A stretch of DNA of 64,000 nucleotides from JAICUF01 sp038250675. Lineage in GTDB: Bacteria; Gemmatimonadota; Gemmatimonadetes; Gemmatimonadales; GWC2-71-9. Location of the stretch: assembly GCA_038250675.1 (NCBI GenBank), contig JBBSCB010000015.1:1-64000 (forward strand), given 5' to 3'. A program made the position numbers and the translations under genes. How positions within the stretch are numbered: position 1 is the first letter of the stretch; the number at the start of each line of letters is the position of its first letter. The notes under the pieces were generated by a model. That model was not told the DNA's origin. It searched no databases and saw only the letters and a list, made by a program, of their open reading frames with translations. Positions 48,493 to 56,439 of the stretch are shown piece by piece.

Positions 48493-49122
48493 GTGGACGC
48501 GCTCGCGGCGGCCGCCCGCCTGTCCGGGCGCGTCCTGGTCATCGACAACTACGACAGCTTCACCTACAACATTGTGCAGTACCTGGGTGAGCTCGGGTGG
48601 GAGCCGGAGGTGCATCGCAACGACGCGATCTCGGTTGCCGCGGTGCTGGGCGCGCGCGCCGACGCCATCGTCCTCTCGCCCGGTCCGGGCCGCCCGGAAG
48701 ACGCCGGCATCTGCCTTGACCTCATCCGGGCCGCGGCCGGCCGGGTCCCGCTGCTCGGCGTCTGTCTCGGGCATCAGGCCGTCGCCGCGGCGTACGGCGG
48801 CGCGATCGTCCGCGCTGCCCGGCTGATGCACGGCAAGACCGGGGTCGTGGCGCATCGAGGCGACGACCTGTTCGACGGGTTGCCCAACCCGCTGACAGTG
48901 ATGCGTTATCACTCCCTCGTGGTGGCCGACGCCGGCTTCCCGGCCGAGCTCGAGGTCACGGCGTGGTCGGCCGATCGTCCGGCGGGGACGGAGATCATGG
49001 CGCTCCGCCACCGCGCGCTTCCGCTCTACGGCGTCCAGTTCCACCCCGAGTCGATCGCGACAGAGGCGGGCCACCGGCTGGTGGCCAACTTTCTGCTAAG
49101 GTCTTTGTCGGTCGCGGCTTAG
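48493..49122 (+). CDS. Glutamine amidotransferase of anthranilate / aminodeoxychorismate synthase
   Basis: Class I glutaminase that supplies ammonia to TrpE or PabB. The 209-residue product starts with GTG 48493 and shows LVIDNYDSFTYNIVQYLGE, LSPGPGRPEDAG, the nucleophile Cys in GVCLGHQA, and the His-Glu pair in VQFHPESI. In many bacteria one TrpG/PabA serves both tryptophan and folate synthesis. Its synthase partner is not in the window, so the choice between trpG and pabA stays open. Confidence 0.9.
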   Translation: MDALAAAARLSGRVLVIDNYDSFTYNIVQYLGELGWEPEVHRNDAISVAAVLGARADAIVLSPGPGRPEDAGICLDLIRAAAGRVPLLGVCLGHQAVAAAYGGAIVRAARLMHGKTGVVAHRGDDLFDGLPNPLTVMRYHSLVVADAGFPAELEVTAWSADRPAGTEIMALRHRALPLYGVQFHPESIATEAGHRLVANFLLRSLSVAA

Positions 49123-49160
49123 CCACCGCGCGGCGGCTGTCAATCCCTCCGGCACGACTT

Positions 49161-49189
49161 TTGACACGCGCCGGCCGCCTGATTAGGTT
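49161..49189 (+). promoter_or_regulatory. Promoter of the pyrG-lpt-rpoN operon
   Basis: TTGACA at 49161-49166 (perfect -35), 17-bp spacer, TAGGTT at 49184-49189 followed by G. Transcription should start near 49195-49198, which coincides with the ATG of a short leader ORF. Confidence 0.75.
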
Positions 49190-49194
49190 GGGTG

Positions 49195-49329
49195 ATGCGA
49201 GTCTCACGCGCGGCGCCGGCCACGCAGGGCTGGTTCGTTCCCCTGACAAACCGTTCCATCATCGCGCTGGCGAGTCCCCGGCGGCCCCGGGCGCGGCGCG
49301 TTGGCACGCTCTTCCGAGGCGGTTCATGA
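49195..49329 (+). CDS. Putative 44-codon leader ORF overlapping the pyrG start
   Basis: An ATG lies 5 nt after the -10 of the pyrG promoter and opens a 44-codon frame. Its TGA (49327-49329) overlaps the pyrG ATG (49326) as ATGA, the coupling used throughout this window. If transcription starts at the A of this ATG, the peptide is translated from a leaderless mRNA and could couple translation into pyrG. The predicted peptide is Arg-rich with a short hydrophobic centre and matches no family known to me. It could also be a chance frame; the region may be only a 5' leader. Confidence 0.4.
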   Translation: MRVSRAAPATQGWFVPLTNRSIIALASPRRPRARRVGTLFRGGS

Positions 49330-50990
49330 CGACGGCTCCCAGCGCCACCAAGTACATCTTCGTTACCGGCGGCGTCGTGTCCTCCCTCGGGAAGGGCATC
49401 GCCGCCGCGTCGCTGGGACGGCTGCTGGTCGAGCGCGGGCTGGCCGTGACGATGCAGAAGTTCGACCCGTACATCAACGTGGACCCGGGCACGATGTCGC
49501 CATTTCAGCACGGCGAGGTGTTCGTCACCGATGACGGGGCGGAGACCGACCTCGACCTCGGGCACTACGAGCGATTCATCGATCGCTCGCTCTCCCAGCA
49601 GAACAACATTACCACCGGCCGGATCTACCAGACGGTCATCGGCAAGGAGCGGCGCGGCGAGTACCTCGGCTCGACGGTGCAGGTCGTGCCCCACATCACC
49701 GATGAGATCAAGCTCGCCATCCGCCGCACCGCACCGGGGCACGACGTCGTGATCACCGAGATCGGCGGCACCGTGGGCGACATCGAATCGCTGCCGTTCC
49801 TCGAGGCGATCCGCCAGTTCCGCCAGGAAGTGGGCCGCGACAATGCCCTCTTCATCCACCTGACGCTGGTGCCGTACATCGCCGCCGCGGGTGAGCTCAA
49901 GACCAAGCCCACGCAGCACTCGGTCAGAGAGCTCATGCAGATCGGGATCCAGCCGGACATCCTCATCTGCCGGAGCGAGCAGCCGCTCTCGCCCGAGATC
50001 AAGCGCAAGATCGCGCTCTTCTGCAACGTGGACTTTGGCTGCGTCGTCGAGAGCCCGGACGTAAAGTCCATCTACGAGATCCCGCTCCGCTTCCTCGAGC
50101 AGGGGCTGGACCGGCAGGTGTGCGAGCGGCTTCGGCTGGAGACGAAGGAGCCGGATCTCCAGACCTGGCGCGATCTGACGGAGCGCATTCTGCGCCCGGC
50201 GCGCACCGTGCGCATCGCGGTCGTCGGGAAGTACACCGATCTCCACGACGCCTATAAGTCGGTCAACGAGGCGCTCATTCATGGCGGCGCGGCCAACGAT
50301 GCGCGCGTGCAGGTCGAATGGATCGGCAGCGACCGCTTCACCGGTCAGGCCGCCGCCGCCGAGCTACTCGGCGGCTTCGACGGGCTCCTCATTCCGGGCG
50401 GCTTCGGCGAGCGCGGGGTGGACGGGATGATCGAGGCGATTCGCTGGGCCCGCGAGAACGGCCTGCCGTTCTTCGGCATTTGCCTCGGGCTCCAGGCGGC
50501 GATCATCGAGTTCGCCCGGAACGTCTGTGCGCTGCCCGACACGAACAGCACCGAGTTCGAGCCTGAGTGCACCACGCCGGTGATCTCGCTCATGCAGTCG
50601 CAGCGCGACGTCTCGAACATGGGCGGTACCATGCGGCTCGGCGCGTACACCGCGCGGCTGCGGCCCGGGTCCAAGGTCGCCCAGGCCTACGGCACCCAGG
50701 AGATCAGCGAGCGCCATCGGCACCGGTGGGAGGTGAGCAACGCCTACCGCGACGTGCTGGCGGAATACGGGCTTCGGCTCTCCGGCCAGTCCCCCGACGG
50801 CGGACTGGTCGAGGTCATCGAGCTCCCCGATCATCCCTGGTTCCTGGGATGCCAGTTCCATCCGGAGCTCAAGAGCCGTCCCACGCGGCCACACCCGCTG
50901 TTCGCGGCATTCGTCGGGGCGGCGTTGCGGCGCCAGGGCGCCGCACGCGATGCCGCCGCCGCGGACGAGCTGGCGGAGCTGACGCGTTGA
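49326..50990 (+). CDS. pyrG: CTP synthase
   Basis: Makes CTP from UTP, ATP and glutamine. The 554-residue product has the N-terminal amidoligase domain (KYIFVTGGVVSSLGKGIAA, FDPYINVDPGTMSP, EIGGTVGDIES). From about residue 290 a class I glutaminase domain follows, with Cys in GICLGLQAA and the His-Glu pair in FHPELKSRP. ATG 49326 follows GAGGCGG. The CTP is needed for phospholipid and LPS precursors, which fits the lpt genes joined downstream by a TTGA overlap. Confidence 0.97.
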   Translation: MTTAPSATKYIFVTGGVVSSLGKGIAAASLGRLLVERGLAVTMQKFDPYINVDPGTMSPFQHGEVFVTDDGAETDLDLGHYERFIDRSLSQQNNITTGRIYQTVIGKERRGEYLGSTVQVVPHITDEIKLAIRRTAPGHDVVITEIGGTVGDIESLPFLEAIRQFRQEVGRDNALFIHLTLVPYIAAAGELKTKPTQHSVRELMQIGIQPDILICRSEQPLSPEIKRKIALFCNVDFGCVVESPDVKSIYEIPLRFLEQGLDRQVCERLRLETKEPDLQTWRDLTERILRPARTVRIAVVGKYTDLHDAYKSVNEALIHGGAANDARVQVEWIGSDRFTGQAAAAELLGGFDGLLIPGGFGERGVDGMIEAIRWARENGLPFFGICLGLQAAIIEFARNVCALPDTNSTEFEPECTTPVISLMQSQRDVSNMGGTMRLGAYTARLRPGSKVAQAYGTQEISERHRHRWEVSNAYRDVLAEYGLRLSGQSPDGGLVEVIELPDHPWFLGCQFHPELKSRPTRPHPLFAAFVGAALRRQGAARDAAAADELAELTR

Positions 50991-51535
50991 CGCTGCCCCG
51001 CCGACTGCTCGCGCTCGCCGGGCTCGCCGGGATCGCGGGCTGCGGCGGCGGCGCCGGCCACCCGACAGCGACGGTGCAGGCGCCCGACAGCGCCGATCAG
51101 GTGCTCGTGGGGTTCTCGCATTACCTGACGGACAACGGTGTCCGGCGCAGCCGGGTGGATGCGGATACGGCGCTTTTCTTCGAGGACACCCAGCTCACAC
51201 TTTTGCGGCACGTGCGGGCGGTGTTCTTCGACTCAACCGGCGCGGAGGTGTCGACCCTCACCGCCGACAGCGCGGCGTACCGGTGGCAGGACGGCTCGAT
51301 GAACGCCGGCGGCCAGGTCGTGCTGGTGGCGCCCGACGGACGCCGGCTCCAGACGACGCGGATCCGGTACGAGCAGCCGACCAATCTGATCACCACTGAT
51401 CAGCATTTCATTCTCGATCGCGGCACCGAGCACCTCGAAGGGGACGGGTTCCGGGCCGATCCGGACTTCAGGAACGTGGCCGTCAGCCGGCCGCGCGGCA
51501 TCGCCGGCGACAGTCTGCTGCTGCCGGGACAGTGA
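50987..51535 (+). CDS. lptC: LPS export ABC transporter periplasmic protein LptC (lipoprotein-like)
   Basis: Links the inner-membrane LptBFG transporter to the LptA bridge. The 182-residue product begins with TTG 50987 in a TTGA overlap with pyrG. It has an N-terminal hydrophobic helix ending in the lipobox AGC, so it may be lipid-anchored rather than membrane-spanning as in E. coli. The rest is a short beta-jellyroll (for example GAEVSTLTADSAAY and NAGGQVVLVAPDG). Identification depends partly on the lptA- and lptB-like genes that follow. Confidence 0.8.
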   Translation: MTLPRRLLALAGLAGIAGCGGGAGHPTATVQAPDSADQVLVGFSHYLTDNGVRRSRVDADTALFFEDTQLTLLRHVRAVFFDSTGAEVSTLTADSAAYRWQDGSMNAGGQVVLVAPDGRRLQTTRIRYEQPTNLITTDQHFILDRGTEHLEGDGFRADPDFRNVAVSRPRGIAGDSLLLPGQ

Positions 51536-52851
51536 GAACGGTCGCCGCGGTGGTGCTGCTGGCGTCGGCCGCCGCGGCCCGGGGCCTCGGGGCCCAGGGA
51601 CCGGCGGCCGGCGCCCAACCCTGCCGGGTACAGATCGTGTCGGTGGGTGATACCGGACGCAGCGTGGACGCCGGCGGGCAGAGGACCTATTTCGCGGGCG
51701 GCGGCGTCAAGCTCAAGTGCCTGGGCCAGGACGTCACGATGGAGAGCGACAGCATCGTCGCGCACGCCAGCGGCGATGTCGAGTTCATCGGTCACATGCA
51801 CTACCGTGATTCGACGCTGGCGGTGGACGCGGGCAAGGTGACCTACCGCAAGGGCGTGGAGCGGTGGGAGGCGCGGGACAACGTCGTCTCCCGCAGTCTG
51901 ACGACAGGCTCGATGATCCGCGGACCCGCGGTAGATTATCTGCGCAAGGCGGCCGGCGTGCGCGATACGTTCGAGCTCTTTGCCACCGGACGGCCGCACG
52001 TGGACTATTTCGCCCGCGACTCCGCGGGGGAGCGCCGCGAGCCCTACGTGATCGTGGCCGACCGGCTGCACGGGCAGGGCGACGACCGCGTCTGGGGCGG
52101 CGGCCGGGTGACGATCGACCGGAGCGACATCGCCGCCCGTGCCGACTCGATCCGTCTCGATACCGGCTCGGCCAACGACGGCACGCTGGTGGGTCGCCCC
52201 ATTTTCCGTGGCCTCGGCGCCGACAGCTTCGCCATCAGCGGAAGTCGCATCGACTTCAAGCTGGCGGGTCGGAAGGTCCGTGCGGTGCGCGCGGGGGATC
52301 ATGCCCACGCCGCGCGAGACGAGTGGGACCTGACGGGAGACACGATCGCCGTGGCGCTGACGAATCAGAAAGTCGAACAGATGTTCGCCTGGGGTCACGC
52401 TACCCCGCCGCGCGCGACCGGCAAGCGCTACGAGGTGCGCGGCGACTCACTCGCGCTCGATACGCCCGCGCAGGTGCTCACGCAGGCGCGGATCTTCGGC
52501 AGCGCGTGGGTCGGCGGCGCCGTGGATTCGGCCACCGGCAACCGGGACTGGATGGCAGCCGACACGATCGTCGCGGATTTCACCCCCCGGGATTCGGTCG
52601 CCGGTTCGGGCCACCGATCCGGCAGCGCATTGAGCGTGGTCCATGCTCGGCACGAGGCGCGGTCGTTTCATGAAGCGCCGAGCGACAAGCCGGGACGTCC
52701 GCCGTCGCTGAGCTACGCCCGGGGTGACACGATCGTCGTGACGATGAAGCCGAAGGGGGCGGAGGGCGTCGAGCGGGTGGACGTGCACGGCCACGCCGAC
52801 GGCATCCAGCTCGAGCCCGATGCGGCTGCCCGTCCGGCCGGCCGCCCATGA
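51532..52851 (+). CDS. Long LptA/OstA-like periplasmic protein
   Basis: Periplasmic bridge for lipopolysaccharide, or an OstA-domain relative. The 439-residue product starts with GTG 51532 (GTGA overlap) and has a signal peptide ending in RGLGAQ. The body is built of repeated beta-strand units in which AD, DS and GD motifs recur (ARADSIRLD, TGDTIAVAL, VRGDSLALD), as in OstA repeats. It is more than twice the length of E. coli LptA (185), suggesting extra jellyroll units; it lacks the beta-barrel of LptD. Confidence 0.75.
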   Translation: MRTVAAVVLLASAAAARGLGAQGPAAGAQPCRVQIVSVGDTGRSVDAGGQRTYFAGGGVKLKCLGQDVTMESDSIVAHASGDVEFIGHMHYRDSTLAVDAGKVTYRKGVERWEARDNVVSRSLTTGSMIRGPAVDYLRKAAGVRDTFELFATGRPHVDYFARDSAGERREPYVIVADRLHGQGDDRVWGGGRVTIDRSDIAARADSIRLDTGSANDGTLVGRPIFRGLGADSFAISGSRIDFKLAGRKVRAVRAGDHAHAARDEWDLTGDTIAVALTNQKVEQMFAWGHATPPRATGKRYEVRGDSLALDTPAQVLTQARIFGSAWVGGAVDSATGNRDWMAADTIVADFTPRDSVAGSGHRSGSALSVVHARHEARSFHEAPSDKPGRPPSLSYARGDTIVVTMKPKGAEGVERVDVHGHADGIQLEPDAAARPAGRP

Positions 52852-54005
52852 GCGGCGAATGGCTGGGCGCCGTCACGCGGCGGGATCCGTCGGTGCCGCT
52901 GACGCTCGCGGCAATCGTCCGCTCGGCCGGGCCGTGGGGCGCGCTCGGACTCCCTGAGCTGCTGATGGCGTATCGCGAGACGTTCATGATCTGTTATCGC
53001 GACACGCTGCGCGGCAAGGAGCTGGAGCTGTCGGAGGACGAGGTGCGGACCCACCTCGTCGAGTCGCTCCTCCCTCGCCTGGCCAGCGAGGGATGGATCG
53101 ACGATACCCGGAGCATCGAGTGGGAGGCGATCCAGGCCCAGGGCGACTGGTGGCCCTCCGCGGCCGGCAACCGCGTCGAGTCGTTCGAGGCCCTGGTCAC
53201 GGTCGCCCGGCATAACCTGCGCGCGCCGGCGCGCCAGGCACCCGACGGCGGGGCCAGCGTGCTCGAGGGTGTCGGTCTCGGCAAGACGTTCCGCGGCCGC
53301 CGCGTGGTGGACGACGTCAGCCTGCGCGTCGAGCAGGGTGAGATCGTCGGACTCCTGGGCCCCAACGGAGCGGGGAAGACCACCACGTTTTACCTGATTA
53401 CGGGGCTGCTGCAGCCCAACACCGGTCGGGTACTGCTGGACGACGAGGATCTGTCAGGGATGCCGATGTATCGCCGGGCCCGCCGCGGCATCGGGTACCT
53501 GGCGCAGGAGCCGTCCATTTTCCGCCGTATGACCGTCGAGGACAACATTCTGGCCATTCTCGAAACCCGCCGGCTGCCGTCGCGCGAGCAGGACCGGGAG
53601 CTGGAGCGGATGCTCGACGAGCTGTCCATCCGGCACCTGCGGAAGGCGCGGGCCTATTCGCTCAGCGGGGGCGAGCGGCGCCGGCTGGAGATCACTCGGG
53701 CGCTCGTCACGGAACCGCGGTTCATGCTGCTGGACGAGCCGTTCGCCGGGGTGGATCCGATCGCGGTGCACGACATTCAGACTATCGTCGCCGGGCTGCG
53801 GCATCGCGGCATCGGCGTCCTCATCACCGATCACAACGTGGAGCAGACGCTGGACATCGTGGATCGAGCCTACATCATGTTCGAGGGGAAGGTGCAGGCG
53901 GCGGGCGCCGTCCGCGACCTCGTGTACAACGACCGCGTCGCGCAGCTCTACCTGGGCCCGACGCTGACGTCACGCCTGCGCGCGCGCCTCGAGGCGGTCG
54001 CATGA
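52848..54005 (+). CDS. lptB: LPS export ABC transporter ATPase LptB with N-terminal extension
   Basis: Energises LPS extraction from the inner membrane. Residues 138-385 are a full LptB: Walker A GPNGAGKTT at 171-179, LSGGERRRLEI starting at 272, and LLDEPFAGVDP with the Walker B Asp296. Residues 1-137 form an extra domain, mostly helical and acidic with several Trp, that LptB proteins lack. The ATGA overlap with the lptA-like gene supports the long start. An in-frame GTG at 53259 would give a normal 248-residue LptB, so both forms could exist. LptF and LptG genes are not in the window. Confidence 0.9.
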   Translation: MSGEWLGAVTRRDPSVPLTLAAIVRSAGPWGALGLPELLMAYRETFMICYRDTLRGKELELSEDEVRTHLVESLLPRLASEGWIDDTRSIEWEAIQAQGDWWPSAAGNRVESFEALVTVARHNLRAPARQAPDGGASVLEGVGLGKTFRGRRVVDDVSLRVEQGEIVGLLGPNGAGKTTTFYLITGLLQPNTGRVLLDDEDLSGMPMYRRARRGIGYLAQEPSIFRRMTVEDNILAILETRRLPSREQDRELERMLDELSIRHLRKARAYSLSGGERRRLEITRALVTEPRFMLLDEPFAGVDPIAVHDIQTIVAGLRHRGIGVLITDHNVEQTLDIVDRAYIMFEGKVQAAGAVRDLVYNDRVAQLYLGPTLTSRLRARLEAVA

Positions 54006-55483
54006 AGACCGGCCTCTCGCAGCACACCGGCCTGCGGCAGGAGCTCCGGGTCAATCCCCGGCTCTATCAGGCCATGGACATGCTGTACATGCCCATGATG
54101 GACCTGCAGCAGCACCTGAAGCAGGAGCTGCTGGCCAATCCGTTCCTTGAGTTGCTGGAGCCGGAAGAGGAGGAGTCGCCGGAGGAGAAGACCGTCGAGC
54201 AGGAAAAGGAAAAGGCCGAGAAGGAGGACGAGATCGACTGGGAGGAGATCCTCCTCAACGGCTTCGAGGTCGGGGGAACACGGGAACAGTTCGAACAGCA
54301 GGAGTACATCGAGCCCGTGACGGTCGAAGCCAAGGACCTCATCGACCACCTGCGCGAGCAGTTGCAGCTCCTCGACCTGAGCCCGCGCCAACTGCTCCTC
54401 AGCGAGGAGTTTCTCGGCAACATCATGGACGACGGCTACCTGGCCGCGTCACTGGAGGAGATCCACGGCTCGGTCAACCAGCTCGTCCAGAGCCATTTCT
54501 CCGAGGAGATGGACGACGAGGACGAGAGCGACGCCGCACGCGAGGTTCCGCAGGCGGCGCTCTACACCTTTGCCGAGGTGGAGCAGATGCTCGGCATCAT
54601 CCAGCACCTGGATCCCGCCGGGATCGGCGCGCGGGATCTCCGCGAATGCCTCCTGCTCCAGTTGGCCGACCAGGCTGATTCGACGTCGCTGACGTTCAGG
54701 CTGGTGTCCGACGCGTTCGGTGATCTCACCGCCCATCGCTGGAACGATCTCGCCAAGCGCTTTGGCGTTGAGCCGGGAAAGGTCCAGGCCGCGGCGGACG
54801 AGCTGGCCCGCTTCGACCCCAAGCCCGGGCGCAAGCACTCGACCCGAGGCGACGGCTACATCATTCCCGACCTGATCGTGGACAAGATCGACGGGCGCTA
54901 TCACGTCTTCCTGAACGATACCGGGATGCCGCGTCTGCGGCTCAGCCGCTCGTACCAGGAGGTGGCCCGCGACAAGAAGAAGATGACCGCGGAAAACCGC
55001 GAGTTCATCGCGTCAAAGATGAACAGTGCCAACTGGATGATCCAGGCGATCGAGCAGCGCCGGCAGACGATGCTCAAGGTCATGAATTTCATCGTGGACC
55101 GGCAGCGCGAGTTCTTCGAGAAGGGCATCGAGCACTTGCGGCCGCTCACCCTCCGCGAAGTGGCCGAAGTGATCAACATGCACGAGTCCACCGTCAGCCG
55201 CGTGACCAACGAAAAGTTCGTGCAGACGCCGCGAGGCGTGCTTCCGCTCAAATTCTTCTTTTCCAGTGCGCTCTCCACCGCGTCGGGCGAGGACGCGAGT
55301 GCGCGTTCGATCCGGGCCAAGCTCGAGAAAATGGTCGCCGAGGAGAACACCGGCAAGCCGCTGACGGACCAGCAGATCGTGCACCTGTTCCAGGAACAGG
55401 GCATCCAGATCGCCCGGCGGACCGTGGCCAAGTACCGCGACCAGCTCGGCATCCTGCCCGCGCGGATGCGCAAACGGGTATGA
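54002..55483 (+). CDS. rpoN: RNA polymerase sigma-54 factor
   Basis: Alternative sigma factor that needs enhancer-binding ATPases. The 493-residue product has the Gln- and Leu-rich region I (to about residue 50), a strongly acidic linker of Glu/Lys/Asp (residues about 55-80), the core-binding region and the C-terminal DNA-binding part. The helix-turn-helix stretch (EVINMHESTVSRVTNEK) and the RpoN box ARRTVAKYR at 471-479 are intact. It follows lptB as in proteobacteria, with an ATGA overlap. Confidence 0.96.
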   Translation: MKTGLSQHTGLRQELRVNPRLYQAMDMLYMPMMDLQQHLKQELLANPFLELLEPEEEESPEEKTVEQEKEKAEKEDEIDWEEILLNGFEVGGTREQFEQQEYIEPVTVEAKDLIDHLREQLQLLDLSPRQLLLSEEFLGNIMDDGYLAASLEEIHGSVNQLVQSHFSEEMDDEDESDAAREVPQAALYTFAEVEQMLGIIQHLDPAGIGARDLRECLLLQLADQADSTSLTFRLVSDAFGDLTAHRWNDLAKRFGVEPGKVQAAADELARFDPKPGRKHSTRGDGYIIPDLIVDKIDGRYHVFLNDTGMPRLRLSRSYQEVARDKKKMTAENREFIASKMNSANWMIQAIEQRRQTMLKVMNFIVDRQREFFEKGIEHLRPLTLREVAEVINMHESTVSRVTNEKFVQTPRGVLPLKFFFSSALSTASGEDASARSIRAKLEKMVAEENTGKPLTDQQIVHLFQEQGIQIARRTVAKYRDQLGILPARMRKRV

Positions 55484-56436
55484 CCCTGGCCGCCGCGGAC
55501 GCGGTGGACGTCAGCGTGCTCGTGCCCGCCAAGGACGAGGCCGCCAATCTGCCCGAATTCGTCCGCCTCTGCGATGAGGCGCTGTCCAGCGCGGGCTTCC
55601 GCTTCGAGGTCGTCGTGGTGGACGACGGCTCGAGGGACGACACCCCCGCGGTGCTGGCGGCGCTGCAGGGGCAGTACCCGTTTCTCCGCTCGGTTCGCCA
55701 CCGGCGCCAGAGCGGCATCGCCGAGGCGCTCCGATCCGCCGGCGACGTCGCCGGCGGCGACGTGTTCGTCTTCTATCCCGCCGATCTCCAGTATCTCCCC
55801 GAGGACATTCCGGCGCTGGTGCGCCCGATTCTGGAGGGCCGGGCAGACATGGTTACCGGCACCAAACAGGGCAAGTACGAGAGGGCGTTCGTCTCGAGCG
55901 TCTACAACACGCTGTGTCGCTGGCTCTTCGGTGTGCGGGTCACCGACCTCAATTCAGTGAAGGCATATCGGCGGGAAGTGGTGGACGGCATCCCCATGCG
56001 GCCCGACTGGCACCGGTTCATGATCGTGATCGCCGCCGCCGACGGCTATCGCCTCATGTCGCATCCGGTGGCGCTATACCCGCGCCGCGAGGGCGTCTCC
56101 AAGTTCAACTGGCGGCGGATTCCGGTCGGCGTGTTCGATCTGCTCTCGGTCTGGTTCCTGCTTCGCTTTGGCCGGAAGCCGATGCTCTTCTTCGGCATCC
56201 TCGGCGGCATGCTCTTCGCCCTCGGCTTCGTCGTGGGCCTCGTGGCGCTCGTGGTCCGCTACGGCTACGGCATCGGATTCCGGCCGGCCATCAATCTGGT
56301 CGAGACCCTCATCATCAGCGGCGTGGCGCTCTTCGGATTCGGCTTCGTGGGAGAGATGATCGCCGGCATGCGCGAGGAGCAGCGCGAATACCTTCGCCAG
56401 CTTGCCCGCGTCCAGCGCGGCGACGTCGGTCGCTGA
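55480..56436 (+). CDS. Family 2 glycosyltransferase with C-terminal membrane helices (GtrB/CsbB-like)
   Basis: Probably loads one sugar from a nucleotide sugar onto polyprenyl phosphate. The 318-residue product begins with a GT-A fold (VSVLVPAKDEAANL, VVVDDGSRDD) and ends with two membrane helices at about 235-260 and 271-295, the plan of GtrB, CsbB and similar enzymes. The expected DADLQ motif reads PADLQ, so the first Asp of the metal site is changed. It overlaps rpoN by 4 nt and opens a glycan cluster that includes a YfhO-type enzyme. Sugar unknown. Confidence 0.8.
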   Translation: MTLAAADAVDVSVLVPAKDEAANLPEFVRLCDEALSSAGFRFEVVVVDDGSRDDTPAVLAALQGQYPFLRSVRHRRQSGIAEALRSAGDVAGGDVFVFYPADLQYLPEDIPALVRPILEGRADMVTGTKQGKYERAFVSSVYNTLCRWLFGVRVTDLNSVKAYRREVVDGIPMRPDWHRFMIVIAAADGYRLMSHPVALYPRREGVSKFNWRRIPVGVFDLLSVWFLLRFGRKPMLFFGILGGMLFALGFVVGLVALVVRYGYGIGFRPAINLVETLIISGVALFGFGFVGEMIAGMREEQREYLRQLARVQRGDVGR

Positions 56437-56439
56437 GCG

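Noticed and set aside
49121..49138. Palindrome around the trpG/pabA stop codon as a terminator
   Set aside because: It has no loop of normal size, one mismatch and no T-run; such G+C palindromes arise easily here.
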